64,000 bases of DNA from Streptomyces sp. HPF1205 (GTDB taxonomy: Bacteria; Actinomycetota; Actinomycetes; Streptomycetales; Streptomycetaceae). The stretch spans positions 24,715-88,714 of the forward strand of contig NZ_JAINVH010000035.1 of NCBI RefSeq assembly GCF_020400825.1, in the 5' to 3' direction. Of the stretch, positions 1-8,803 are shown one piece after another. The translations under genes and the position numbers were made by a program. Within the stretch, counting starts at the first letter, position 1. Each line of letters starts with the position of its first letter. The notes beneath the pieces are model-generated. The model was not told where the DNA came from, made no database searches, and saw nothing but the letters and a program-made list of their open reading frames with translations.

Positions 1-1075
1 CGAAGTCGACGCCCATGCCCTTGAAGGAGTCCTTCCCGAGCACGAACGACTTGGGGGTGTCGGGCGTGCGCGAGCCGGTGGCCTCGGTGAAGCGGATGTG
101 TCCCGGGGTGGACCGGTTGTGCAGCAGGTGGTCGTGGCCGAAGTCGTTGGCGATGTAGACGTCCGGCAGGCCGTCACCGGTCAGGTCGGCGCCGGAGATG
201 GCCAGGGTCCAGCCCGTCGAGGCCGTGAGGGGAAGGGCGTTCCTGTCCTCCACGAAGACGGCGTCGGGCCGCGCGCCGGAGGTGGCGCCGTACCAGCGCA
301 GGACCCGGTCGCCGCCGGCGTTCTTCGCGCTGGACAGGGAGTCGTTCATCACCACGTTCTTCAGCCCGTGCGGGTCGAGGACGTCGGAATCGGGGAAGTA
401 GTTGCCGATGATGACCGAGGGGTGGCCGCTGCCGTCCAGGTCGGCGACGTAGGCGGCGTCGGTGTTCCACCGCGGGCCGTGGTAGCGGCCGTCGGGGGAC
501 TGCTCGGGCACCAGTTCCCTGGGCAGGTACGCGGTGGGCGACAGCGTGGGGGCGGTGGACTTCGCCATGAAGAGCACGGGGGTGCGGCCCCAGTACGTGA
601 CGAGCAGGTCCATCCGGCCGTCGCCGTTGAAGTCGCCCGGTGTGCAGCCGGTGGGCGCCATGGCGTCGTCCATCGGCAGCGGGGCCGCGTCGAGGACGAA
701 GGGTGTGAAGCGGTCCGCGGCCCGCGCGGTGGGGGTCCAGGTGACGACGACCTGGTTGGTGCGCGTGTCCACGATGCACATGCCGTCGGCCACGCCGTGG
801 CCGGTGAGGTCGTTGATCGCGATGCTGGCGCCGACCGAGGAGATCCACGACCGGATCCTGCGGTAGGCGGGGTTCACTTCGCGGACCGAATTCATGTGCT
901 GGGAGTCATAGCCGGGGGGCATCGTGATCGGCATCTGCCGGAACGTGTACCGGGCCGCCGCCCGGTCACCTCCGGCCACCGCGACCGAGGTCCTGACGGC
1001 GAAGAACACCGACACCGCTATGAGAATCGTCACCAGGCCGGGTACCATTTTGCGCACGCGATCCGAGTACGCCAC
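1..1075 (-). CDS. FG-GAP/VCBS repeat protein, CRTAC1/ASPIC-like (3' end outside the window)
   Basis: About 358 codons are visible and the frame stays open to the window edge, so the C-terminus is missing. A GTG start is chosen at 1075 because GAGAGGA lies just upstream. A hydrophobic segment near residues 10-26 (VTILIAVSVFFAVRT) looks like a signal anchor, so the rest should be outside the membrane. Calcium-binding-type FG-GAP loops recur, for example DFNGDGRMDL near residue 153 and DLTGDGLPDV near residue 298, followed by an ANDFGHDHLLHN stretch typical of FG-GAP/ASPIC-UnbV proteins. A beta-propeller fold is expected; substrate and role are unknown. The gene points away from the AraC gene at 1686. 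Confidence 0.8.
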   Translation of the reverse strand, partial: MAYSDRVRKMVPGLVTILIAVSVFFAVRTSVAVAGGDRAAARYTFRQMPITMPPGYDSQHMNSVREVNPAYRRIRSWISSVGASIAINDLTGHGVADGMCIVDTRTNQVVVTWTPTARAADRFTPFVLDAAPLPMDDAMAPTGCTPGDFNGDGRMDLLVTYWGRTPVLFMAKSTAPTLSPTAYLPRELVPEQSPDGRYHGPRWNTDAAYVADLDGSGHPSVIIGNYFPDSDVLDPHGLKNVVMNDSLSSAKNAGGDRVLRWYGATSGARPDAVFVEDRNALPLTASTGWTLAISGADLTGDGLPDVYIANDFGHDHLLHNRSTPGHIRFTEATGSRTPDTPKSFVLGKDSFKGMGVDF

Positions 1076-1685
1076 AACATTCCTCTCTCTACACCGGTCC
1101 ACGGCGGGGGAAGAAGCAGAGCGAGGTGCCGTCGGCAAAAGTACGGCACGCGACCGGCGCGAGGGCACGGCCCCGGGCAATGCTCAATTGCCGGGATTTG
1201 TCGAGTATGCAGCAGCCCGGGAGCCCCGGCTTCTCCCATGTTGCCCACCGCCCTATGAGCGCCGGTGTCCCGCGATCATCGCATTCGGGTTACCCGGCGG
1301 TCGGCGTACCGGCATTACGACAGGCAGGTCCGATTCCCGCTTTGCCGGTGCGCGGCCGCCGGCGCCCGCGGTGGCCTGCCCATACGGTCCACCCGGTCCG
1401 CCAAGCGGGGTGGCCGGCGGCCACGCTCGGCGCAGCACAGGGAGGATTGAGGGACCGTCAGCGGAGGTCCCGCGACATGATCGCCACCGTCCTCTTTCAG
1501 CCACCACGCAGCCGCCGCCCCAACCACTCGTGATCATTTCGGGATCCGGCCGCAGGTGTTGTGACCATGGCCACTCACTGTTAGGCTCGTGCAAAGTCGC
1601 AAATTCTGGGTATTTTCCGGCCATGATCCCCGCGCGACCGGACCCTCGATTCGGCATGCGAAACCAGTCCATTCTTGAGTTTGCC
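1076..1685. promoter_or_regulatory. Divergent intergenic region with promoter for the downstream AraC gene
   Basis: About 600 bp without a convincing gene. Near the right end TTGTGA (1559-1564) and TAGGCT (1582-1587) are separated by 17 bp, a good sigma-70-type promoter reading toward the AraC gene. The left part should hold the promoter of the FG-GAP gene, but I see no clear box there. Open frames crossing this region have no ribosome binding site. Confidence 0.5.
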
Positions 1686-2510
1686 ATGCCGATTCACCGC
1701 TCGTTTGCAATGCTGCTGCACCGGATGGGAGATCCTTTGCAGGCTGCCGTCGAACGTGCCGTTGAAACCATATGGGCTCGCTACAGCGAACCGCTGACAC
1801 TCGATGATATCGCGGATACCGCGATCCTGAGCAAATTCTATTTCTCCCGGGTCTTCAGGAAACTGACCGGTACTTCTCCGGGCCGCTTCCTGTCAGTCGT
1901 CCGGCTCTACCAGGCGAAGCACCTGCTCCTGAAGACGTCGCTGAACGTCACGGAGATCTCCTACCTGGTCGGCTACAACAGCCTGGGTACCTTCACCAGC
2001 CGCTTCACCCGCAGCGTCGGGCTGTCCCCGACCCGCTTCCGCGCCCTGGCCCTGTCCGGCTACCCGGACCTGCCGCCGCCCGAGCCGCCGCCGCTGCCCC
2101 ACCCGCAGTTCGGCGCCGTACAGGGCTCGGTCAGCGTCCCCACGCCCGAACTGCCGAGCCGCATCTACGTGGCGGCGTTCAAGGACCCGATCGTGGAGGG
2201 GTGGCCGATCGCCTGCGACGTGCTCGACACGTCGGGCGAGTACCTGCTGCACTCCCTGCCCGAGGGCACCTGGCATCTGCGGATGGTCGCGGTGGCGCTG
2301 CGGGACATCGATCCCCGGCCGTGGCGCCGCCGCCCGCTGTGCGTGGGCGAGGGTCAGCCCGTGACGGTGCGCAAGGGGCAGGTCCTCGACGTCGAGCTGA
2401 CCGCCCGCGAGCCGGGGTGCTTCGACCTGCCCATCCTGCTGGCGCTGCCGGAACTCGACAGCTGGCGGGTGCCGCAGCCGGCGTTGACCGCGCCGACCGC
2501 CGGCCGCTGA
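1686..2510 (+). CDS. AraC-family regulator with N-terminal HTH and C-terminal beta domain
   Basis: About 274 aa. The double helix-turn-helix is at the N-terminus (roughly residues 20-120): LTLDDIADTAILSKFYFSRV is the first helix pair, and VGYNSLGTFTSRFTRSVG plus GLSPTRFR is the typical second motif. A proline-rich linker (residues 125-140) joins a C-terminal domain with GEYLLHSLPEGTWHLRMVAV, resembling carboxypeptidase regulatory-like or transthyretin-like folds. Classical AraC proteins carry the HTH at the C-terminus. A paralogue lies at 11088. The start is uncertain: in-frame ATGs at 1623, 1656, 1686, 1710 and 1725 all lack a strong ribosome site. It probably controls nearby metabolite genes; the effector is unknown. 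Confidence 0.8.
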   Translation: MPIHRSFAMLLHRMGDPLQAAVERAVETIWARYSEPLTLDDIADTAILSKFYFSRVFRKLTGTSPGRFLSVVRLYQAKHLLLKTSLNVTEISYLVGYNSLGTFTSRFTRSVGLSPTRFRALALSGYPDLPPPEPPPLPHPQFGAVQGSVSVPTPELPSRIYVAAFKDPIVEGWPIACDVLDTSGEYLLHSLPEGTWHLRMVAVALRDIDPRPWRRRPLCVGEGQPVTVRKGQVLDVELTAREPGCFDLPILLALPELDSWRVPQPALTAPTAGR

Positions 2511-2540
2511 GCCGGTCCCGCCCCGGGACGCGCGGTCCGC

Positions 2541-2580
2541 CCGGCTCCGGTCGCGGTCCGCATCGGGCGACCGGAGCCGG
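2541..2580. terminator. Bidirectional hairpin terminator between convergent genes
   Basis: A perfect 14-bp inverted repeat (CCGGCTCCGGTCGC, 2541-2554, and its complement at 2567-2580) with a 12-nt loop lies between the stop of the AraC gene and the stop of the convergent MFS gene. There is no T-run, as is common for Streptomyces terminators. Confidence 0.7.
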
Positions 2581-2592
2581 ACGGGTCGCCCG

Positions 2593-4230
2593 TCACGGTG
2601 CGGACAGCACCTCCCTGGTAATGTCCTCCAGTTCACGGCCGCCGGTCTCGGGCCCGACCCACACGAAGACCACCGCGGCCAGCAGCAGCGGCACGGCGCC
2701 GATGACCGCCGTCGCGGTGATGGACGGCACGGTGGCCGCGGCGACGGTCAGCGCCAGGATCAGCACCCCGCCGGCCTTGGTCATGCCCGCGGCCAGGCCG
2801 GTGCCCCGGGAGCGCACGAGGGTCGGGTACACCTCGGCCGCGTAGCCGGCCACGACCGCGACGACCGAGCTGACGCCGGACAGCGGCACCACCAGCAGCA
2901 GCGACAGCACGGTGTGGTGGTGGGCCAGCGAGCCGCCGGTTCCCACGAAGCCGAGCAGGCTCAGCCCGGTCAGCCCGCTGACCGTGACGATGGTCCTGCG
3001 GCTGCCCCACACCCCGTACATCCACGCGGTCAGCACCGTCAGCGGCAGGCCGAGCAGGGCCGCGTTGCGCACCACGTAGTCGGAGCCGACCGCCGAGTAG
3101 CCCAGCGCGCGGAGGTTTGTGGGCACCCACAGCTGGAAGCCGTAGGTCACCAGCCCGGCGCCCAGGCCCAGTACGGTGATCGCCGCGGTCGGGGCCACCA
3201 GCGGCCGGCGCAGCAGCGTGAGGTAGCCGCCCCGTTCGTAGGCCCGCTCCACCTCCACCTCGGCCGGATCCTGCCGCCGCGCGGCGGCGCCGTACCGCGC
3301 CATCACCGCCGCGGCCTCCTCCCCGCGGCCGCGGGCCAGCAGGAAGCGGGGGGACTCGGGGATCCAGTGGTTGAGCGCGATCAGCAGCAGCCCGGTCGGC
3401 AGGCCGAGCAGCCACAGGATGCGCCAGCTGTAGGTGGGCACCAGCCATCCGGACAGCCAGCTGGTGATCACGTAGGCCCCGGCGACGTCGCCGCCGATGA
3501 GCACCATCAGCCAGCCGCGGTGCCGGGCCGGGATCGTCTCGGCCAGCAGCGCGAAGGTGATGGGCAGCATCCCGCCCACACCGACGCCCATCGCGAAGCA
3601 CATCACGAGGTTCCAGGTGAAGCCGGGCATCGCCCCGCAGACGGAGGTGGTCACGAACAGCATCCCCGCGAGGAGGATGGAGGCCCTGCGTCCGATGCGG
3701 TCGCCCAGCGAGCCCCACACCCACGAGCCGATGACCGTCCCGGCGATGCCGACCAGCGGGAGCCAGGACACCGGGATGTGGCCGTGCGGATGGGCCGGGG
3801 ACTTCAGCCCGTACTCGGCGGCGACACCGGGGGCGACGAAGGCCAGCGTCGTCGGCTTCATCACGTCGATGGTCACCGCGATCGCCATCGCGACCAGCAG
3901 CGCCACGTGCTGGCCCCTGAGCGGGGTGTCGTCCAAGGCGCGCACCCGGATACGGCCGGCGGTGCGGCTGATCTCGCCGCTGCCCCGGGGCACCAGGCCG
4001 TACAGGCACAGCGCCAGGCCCACGGCGATCGCCACCATTCCCGTGATCATCGGCGCGTCCGGTGTCGTGCCGTTGAGCCGGTAACCCATGTGCCGCGCGC
4101 CGATGTACATCGGCAGGTGGAGGACGACGCCGGCGGTGCAGGCGACCGCCCCCGTCCAGAAGACCACCGGGTGTTCGAACCCTTGCGTGCGGGCGCCCTT
4201 GGCGCCGGCTGCTGACCTGGGCATGGGCAT
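2593..4230 (-). CDS. MFS transporter, sugar-porter/metabolite:H+ symporter type
   Basis: About 545 aa with roughly 12 hydrophobic segments, a membrane permease. The A-loop motif GDRIGRRASILLAG follows TM2, and WIPESPRFLLARGR is the PESPR motif of the sugar-porter/aromatic-acid branch. An extra N-terminal pair of hydrophobic stretches (VVFWTGAVACTAGVVL and a following one) makes it longer than a usual 400-450 aa MFS protein. Two ATGs (4230 and 4224) follow the sequence CGAGG; the second has the better spacing. It faces the AraC gene across a strong terminator. Substrate is not deducible; export of a cluster product or uptake of a small acid or sugar is possible. Confidence 0.85.
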   Translation of the reverse strand: MPMPRSAAGAKGARTQGFEHPVVFWTGAVACTAGVVLHLPMYIGARHMGYRLNGTTPDAPMITGMVAIAVGLALCLYGLVPRGSGEISRTAGRIRVRALDDTPLRGQHVALLVAMAIAVTIDVMKPTTLAFVAPGVAAEYGLKSPAHPHGHIPVSWLPLVGIAGTVIGSWVWGSLGDRIGRRASILLAGMLFVTTSVCGAMPGFTWNLVMCFAMGVGVGGMLPITFALLAETIPARHRGWLMVLIGGDVAGAYVITSWLSGWLVPTYSWRILWLLGLPTGLLLIALNHWIPESPRFLLARGRGEEAAAVMARYGAAARRQDPAEVEVERAYERGGYLTLLRRPLVAPTAAITVLGLGAGLVTYGFQLWVPTNLRALGYSAVGSDYVVRNAALLGLPLTVLTAWMYGVWGSRRTIVTVSGLTGLSLLGFVGTGGSLAHHHTVLSLLLVVPLSGVSSVVAVVAGYAAEVYPTLVRSRGTGLAAGMTKAGGVLILALTVAAATVPSITATAVIGAVPLLLAAVVFVWVGPETGGRELEDITREVLSAP

Positions 4231-4400
4231 CCTCGTGTTCGTCGGTCCATCAGGTGCCCGGCGATCGGGTCCTGGGCGGTCCGGCGCCGGCCCGCGCACC
4301 ACGGTGCGGTGCCTCGGAGTCGCCGAGCGTAGTCAGAAGCGGCCGGCCGGCACTTCTCCCAACGTGCGCTCCACCGCCCCCATCCGCCGCGGACCGGACG

Positions 4401-5045
4401 TCACAGCAGCCCGAGCAGACGGCTGCAGCGCAGCACGGCGTCCGGATCGCCCTCCAGCACCAGGCGCCCTGTGGCCACCGCCTCGAACGGGGTGACCAGC
4501 CCGCCGCCGATGGTCACGAAGGTGCGGGAGTCCGTGGTGGCGACCATCGAGGGAGCCTCCGCGGCGCCACGGTGCAACGTGGCGGCGCCGTCCGCCACCC
4601 GTACGTGGAAGACCAGGTCGTCGATGCGGAACTCGTACGCCTCCGCGGGCCCCTCGACCGGGCGCCCGCGCATCATCGCCTCGACCGCGATCAGACCCCA
4701 GTGAGCGCGGGCCTCGACGAACCGGTCGGGTTCCAGCCGGGCCATCCCCCACCGGCCGAGCTGCAGCAGCGGGTCGCGCAGTTCCTCCCCGAGTGGGGTC
4801 AACCGGTAACGGCGGCCCCGCTTGTCGTCGGTGAGCGGCTCGGACTCCACCACCCCGTCCGCGGTGAGCGCCTGCAGGCGCTCCGACAGCAGGTTCGGCC
4901 CGACCCCCGGCAGGTTGGCCAGCAGCTCGCCGAACCGCTGCGGCCCGGTGAGGAGTTCACGGACCAGCAGCAGCGTCCAGCGCTCCCCCAGCAGGTCCAG
5001 GGCGGAGGCGATGCCGCAGAGCTGTCCGTACGTCCTTCGTGCCAT
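4401..5045 (-). CDS. HxlR-family winged-helix regulator with SCP2-like C-terminal domain
   Basis: 214 aa. Residues 1-100 are an HxlR-type winged helix: CGIASALDLLGERWTLLLVR and FGELLANLPGVGPNLLSERL are hallmark segments. Residues 115-214 resemble a sterol-carrier-protein-2 domain (FHVRVADGAATLHRG, then a VTIGGGLVTPFEAV stretch), which could bind a hydrophobic ligand. The combination is common in actinobacterial regulators. It lies 209 bp downstream of the unknown gene at 5255 on the same strand and has its own upstream space, where GGATACTT on the minus strand could be part of a promoter. It could repress neighbouring tailoring genes; no operator was identified. Confidence 0.87.
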   Translation of the reverse strand: MARRTYGQLCGIASALDLLGERWTLLLVRELLTGPQRFGELLANLPGVGPNLLSERLQALTADGVVESEPLTDDKRGRRYRLTPLGEELRDPLLQLGRWGMARLEPDRFVEARAHWGLIAVEAMMRGRPVEGPAEAYEFRIDDLVFHVRVADGAATLHRGAAEAPSMVATTDSRTFVTIGGGLVTPFEAVATGRLVLEGDPDAVLRCSRLLGLL

Positions 5046-5254
5046 CCGCGATCCGCCTCCGCTGGTCCTCTCGGTCGTTCAAGTATCCGATAGCGGTCCG
5101 AGTCGCGGTACGGCCGTCCGGCTGGGCAACGGCTGCGGGCGGCTGTACTCGTCGGGGTACGGCTGCGGACGGCCGGGCACGGCGAACGGCCGCCCGGCAG
5201 CGCCCGCGCGGCACGGCGGGCACTTCCGGGCGGCCGGGGCCGTTCGGCCGGGAA

Positions 5255-5905
5255 TCACACGGCGGCCATCTTCTCCGGGGAGATGTAGCCGCCCATGGTG
5301 AAGCGCAGGCTGGTCACGTAGGCCACCGGCGCGTCCTCCAGCCGGCGGCTGTCGTGCAGCGGCAGCATCCGGTAGATCTGGCCCTTGCCGGGCGAGCCGG
5401 CCGGCGGGATCTGGCGCACGTCGTCGATCGTCAGGATGATCGGCTCCTTGTTGATCAGCTTCATGCCGAGCTTCGGCATGTCGAAGATCGCGCCGACCGC
5501 CATCCGGCAGGCCTTGGCCGCGGGGCCCTCACCGGCGTACGGGTCGAACGGGGTGCGGATCTGGCCCGCGGACAGGCAGGAGGGGTTGAGCGTGACCGTG
5601 ATCCTGCCCAGCTCCTCGCACTCCCCCACCATCTTCATCTCGATCAGGTTGGTGTAGACCTCGGCGTTGGACCACTCCTGCGAGGTCGGCTCCGAGCGCA
5701 CCACCCGGACGAAGCCGTCGAACGGCACGGTGTACTCGCCGACCCCGGGGACGGCGAAGGTGTCGACGGAGGAGATGCCCAGGTTGTCGATGCCGGGGAC
5801 CGGCGGCTGCCAGGGGGTGACGGTGCTGCCCGCGTACAGGTTGGGCACGCCGTCGGTGGTCACCGGCCGACCGTAGACCGTGGTCGGTGTCGTCGAACTG
5901 CTCAT
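5255..5905 (-). CDS. Conserved unknown protein in the HEAT-protein operon
   Basis: 216 aa, start supported by GGAGAGG upstream. There is no signal peptide or transmembrane segment. The sequence is beta-rich with conserved-looking blocks: GIDNLGISSVDTFAVPG, FDGFVRVVRSEPTSQEW, and a C-terminal RFTMGGYISPEKMAAV. It may belong to a Streptomyces family of unknown function (I think DUF6073, from memory, not verified). It starts 22 bp after the HEAT-repeat gene stop, so the two are probably cotranscribed and may act together. No catalytic motif is visible and I assign no function. Confidence 0.7.
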   Translation of the reverse strand: MSSSTTPTTVYGRPVTTDGVPNLYAGSTVTPWQPPVPGIDNLGISSVDTFAVPGVGEYTVPFDGFVRVVRSEPTSQEWSNAEVYTNLIEMKMVGECEELGRITVTLNPSCLSAGQIRTPFDPYAGEGPAAKACRMAVGAIFDMPKLGMKLINKEPIILTIDDVRQIPPAGSPGKGQIYRMLPLHDSRRLEDAPVAYVTSLRFTMGGYISPEKMAAV

Positions 5906-5927
5906 CGGTTTCCTCTCCGATACGGGG

Positions 5928-7250
5928 TCAGGAGTGCTGGTGGGTCGTCCAGTCGCAGCAGGTGAGGCCGGGCTGGTCCGGGATGCCGTCCTGGTCGGAG
6001 TCGATCTCGCCCTCGGCCGTCGAGTAGACGTCGCGCGAGTTGAGGTCGATGACCCCGTCGCCGTCCCAGTCGTTGAGCTTGCCCTTGAAGGTGCCCAGGA
6101 TGAACGCGTTCGTCATGGGCCCGACCTCGGGGTCGTGCAGGGTGGACAGCACTCCGTTGCCGGGCACCAGGATCTCCTCCAGCGACCGGCCGGCGATGCG
6201 CTGCAGGTTGACGTGGCCCCAGCCCTGGAACCGGCCCCGCACGTAGCGGATGGCGGGCTCCTCGTGCACCTCGAACTTCGGCTCCAGGTGCCAGGTGCCG
6301 TACCGGGCGAAGCCGATGTCCGCCTGCCGGACGCCCTTGGACGGGTCGTCGGCCTGCCCCGACTTGAAGAAGGGCCGCGGCACCAGCGACTCGAAGAAGA
6401 AGTTGCCGCGGTCCCGGCGGGTGCGGTCGGTGAAGCCGCGGAAGAGGTAGTTGTCGACGTGCGGCGAACCGTCGGGGTGCAGGCCGGAGATGGTCTTGGC
6501 GATCACCAGCTGCCGCTCGCGGGTGGCCACGTTGGGGCAGGCGTGCGCCTGGCCGTAGATGCGGGCCAGTCCCTGCGGGGCGAGGGAGATCTTGCCCCAG
6601 TGCTGGTTGGAGTCGTCCAGCCGCACGTACAGGTCGCAGTGGATGAGCAGGAAGATGGTCTCGTCGAAGGTCCGGCCCGGGGTGTACTTGCCCGGCCGGT
6701 CGTCGAACGCCGGGTCGCCTGTCTGCAGTTCGCTGATGAACAGCTTCGCCCACTCGGCGATCTCCGGGTCGGGGTCGGTCAGGAACTGCTGCAGCGCCAG
6801 GATCGCCTGCGGCCCGCCGAGCTTCTCGATCGCCCACAGGGAGTCCCAGCGGACCTGGCGGTCGGAGTCCTGGCGGATGGCCTGCGTCAGCAGCTCGATC
6901 GCGTCCTCGTGGTCACGGTCGGCGTACTCGAAAAGGGCCTGCTCCCGCATGGCGGGGTCCGGGTGCTCCAGCGCCGCGCGGCGGAGCTGCTCGTTGCTGC
7001 GGTTGTCGAGCCGGATCGCGACCCGGTCGAGCGCGTAACCGAAGTCGCTCGCCCACGCGGCCGGGTCGCCGGCCACGAAGCGCGGGTCGACATGGCTGAG
7101 AGTCGTACGGTAGGCGAAGTTCAAGGCCTCGCGCTGCTCCGTGCCGAGGTCTTCCAGCAGCACCGCGTCGTCGGGGACCGCGTCGGTCCACGCGGGCGCC
7201 GCGCCATCCGCGAGAGCCGCCGGTGACTTCCGGCACAAGTCGATGGCCAT
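5928..7250 (-). CDS. HEAT-repeat protein with EF-hand-like Ca2+ loop
   Basis: 440 aa, ATG start preceded by GGAAGGA. Residues roughly 70-180 contain two to three HEAT/PBS-lyase-type helical repeats (LRRAALEHPDPAMREQALFE, RWDSLWAIEKLGGPQAILAL). A beta-rich domain follows and ends with DWDGDGVIDLN and DSDQDGIPDQ, which match dockerin or thrombospondin-type calcium loops (DxDxDG). There is no signal peptide. It heads a pair with the unknown gene at 5255. HEAT proteins usually act as scaffolds; the coupling to a ketoreductase and AarF kinase upstream suggests a biosynthetic role, which is inference. Confidence 0.75.
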   Translation of the reverse strand: MAIDLCRKSPAALADGAAPAWTDAVPDDAVLLEDLGTEQREALNFAYRTTLSHVDPRFVAGDPAAWASDFGYALDRVAIRLDNRSNEQLRRAALEHPDPAMREQALFEYADRDHEDAIELLTQAIRQDSDRQVRWDSLWAIEKLGGPQAILALQQFLTDPDPEIAEWAKLFISELQTGDPAFDDRPGKYTPGRTFDETIFLLIHCDLYVRLDDSNQHWGKISLAPQGLARIYGQAHACPNVATRERQLVIAKTISGLHPDGSPHVDNYLFRGFTDRTRRDRGNFFFESLVPRPFFKSGQADDPSKGVRQADIGFARYGTWHLEPKFEVHEEPAIRYVRGRFQGWGHVNLQRIAGRSLEEILVPGNGVLSTLHDPEVGPMTNAFILGTFKGKLNDWDGDGVIDLNSRDVYSTAEGEIDSDQDGIPDQPGLTCCDWTTHQHS

Positions 7251-7434
7251 ACCAGTCCTTCCTGTCCTGTCGTCGGCTGGTAGCTATAGATAAATTAAGC
7301 AACCGCGAGGACCGGGGTCTTCTCCGAGATTGGCAGGGACGGCGCCTCACGACCCCGCTTCGCCACCGCGCCCCGCCACCGAGCAGCACCGATCACCGCC
7401 ACACCGCCCCGCCCCACCACCGCCCCGCCCCACC
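7251..7434. promoter_or_regulatory. AT-rich promoter island upstream of the HEAT gene and C-rich low-complexity tract
   Basis: Next to the HEAT start, reading minus, lies an AT-rich island around 7283-7303 (TTAATTTATCTATAG), striking in this GC-rich window and likely promoter DNA. Further right (about 7400-7445) is a C-rich low-complexity tract with repeated CCGCCCCGCCCCACC units just after the ketoreductase stop. Confidence 0.4.
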
Positions 7435-8757
7435 TCACCGCCCCGGTGCCGCGGCGCCCGGTTCGGGGAAGCCGCGGTCCCCCGCACCCGTCACCACCAG
7501 GGCGGCGGCGTGCTCGGGACCGGCCGGCCGGCGCAGCATCCGCAGCAGCGCGTCCATCCCCGGGCGCAGCGGCACGGCCGGCATCCCCTGCCGGGCCGCG
7601 TCCTTGACCACGCCCATCCGGTGGGCCTCGCCCGCGCCGCTCCACAGCGACCACTCCGCGACCACCACGGCGCAGCCGGGCAGTCCGCCGGCCACGCGCA
7701 GCGCGGTGCGCCGCAGCACCTCGTTGGCCAGCGCGTATCCGCCCATGCCCGGGTGAACGCGGCGGGAGGTCACCGAGCCGAAGGCGACCAGGCACCGCAG
7801 CGCCCCGCGGTCGAGGTGCGCCAGGACGGTACGCAGGCCCTGCGACTTGGCCGCCCGCAGCCGCGCCAGGTCCTCCGGCCGCGCGTCGGCCACCAGGCCC
7901 CCCGCGACCGAGCCCGCGCAGTGCACGAGCACGGACGGTGCCGTGCCCCCGGCCCGGTCCAGCGCCCGGGCGACCGCCCGCGGGTCGGTGACGTCGGCGG
8001 TGAGGACGTCGGCACCAGCCCGGGCGCCGGCCCGCAGCCGGGAGAGCAGGCGCTGCTCCCCCGCGGTCAGTTCGCCGGGCCCGCGCGAGTCCAGCAGCAG
8101 TACGCGCACGCCGGCCGCGGCGGCCACCGCCGCGGCCGCCCGCAGCCCGAGTCCGCCGAGCCCGCCGGTGACCAGCACGGGAGCGGCCGCGCGCCCCGCG
8201 GTGGACGGCGGGGTCGAAGCGGGCAGTTCCACCGGTCGCCACTGCCCGGTGAGGGTGCGGCCCCGGGCGTCGACCAGCACCTCGCGGCGCTGCCCGGGTC
8301 CGCCGAGAGCCGCCGACTCCAGCGAGGCGGCGGCCGCGGCGGGAGCCGCGGAAAGTGCCCGCGGGGTACGAGCGGCCACCTCGACCGAGCCGAAGCGCAG
8401 GCCGCGGACCTCCAGCGCGGCGGCCCGCAGCAGGCTCACGCCTCCCGCCCCCTCGTGCAGCAGGGCGACCGGCAGACCGCAGGACCGCGCGCGGGCCACG
8501 GCGTCCAGCAGCGCTGCGTCGGCGGCGGGTTCGTAGTCCCGGCCCAGCACCACGGCGAGGGCCGGCGGCGAGGCCGGGACCGAGGCCCCGCGGACCGCCT
8601 CGGCCAGCGGCGAGCCGACCTCCCCCGACACCTCCCAGGCGTACGCGCCCCCGCTCGGCAGAACGGTGGTGACAAGGTGCTCGCCATGGACGTCGAGCCG
8701 GCGGCTCGCGAAAGAAGCACGGGTGCTCCCGGACTGGGTGCTGATCGGCTGTGTCAC
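7435..8757 (-). CDS. Stand-alone polyketide-type ketoreductase (KR) protein
   Basis: 440 aa from a GTG at 8757 (GGAGG with 6-nt spacing). The C-terminal half is a Rossmann reductase of the modular PKS KR kind: PVLVTGGLGGLGLR is the NADPH-binding loop, AAKSQGL carries the KR lysine, CLVAFGSVTSRR the serine, and GGYALAN the tyrosine and asparagine of the K-S-Y-N set. The N-terminal half looks like the degenerate structural KR subdomain, so the gene resembles an excised KR didomain. It should reduce a beta-keto or similar carbonyl. No PKS is in the window. It lies 46 bp downstream of the AarF-type gene, likely in one operon. Confidence 0.82.
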   Translation of the reverse strand: MTQPISTQSGSTRASFASRRLDVHGEHLVTTVLPSGGAYAWEVSGEVGSPLAEAVRGASVPASPPALAVVLGRDYEPAADAALLDAVARARSCGLPVALLHEGAGGVSLLRAAALEVRGLRFGSVEVAARTPRALSAAPAAAAASLESAALGGPGQRREVLVDARGRTLTGQWRPVELPASTPPSTAGRAAAPVLVTGGLGGLGLRAAAAVAAAAGVRVLLLDSRGPGELTAGEQRLLSRLRAGARAGADVLTADVTDPRAVARALDRAGGTAPSVLVHCAGSVAGGLVADARPEDLARLRAAKSQGLRTVLAHLDRGALRCLVAFGSVTSRRVHPGMGGYALANEVLRRTALRVAGGLPGCAVVVAEWSLWSGAGEAHRMGVVKDAARQGMPAVPLRPGMDALLRMLRRPAGPEHAAALVVTGAGDRGFPEPGAAAPGR

Positions 8758-8803
8758 GGTGGCCTCCGGGCCGGTCGGCGGCGGGGGTCCCGCCGCGCGG
8801 GCG

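Noticed and set aside
98..1258. Plus-strand 386-aa open frame over the left edge
   Set aside because: It is antisense to the FG-GAP gene, which has clear calcium-loop repeats; the plus frame is low-complexity Gly/Val/Arg without a domain.
924..1685. N-terminal extension of the first AraC gene
   Set aside because: The extension is Pro/Arg-rich with no domain, and the promoter at 1559-1587 lies inside it.
7400..7445. CRISPR-like short repeats (CCGCCCCGCCCCACC)
   Set aside because: Repeats are contiguous, C-rich and lack spacers; it is simple low-complexity sequence.
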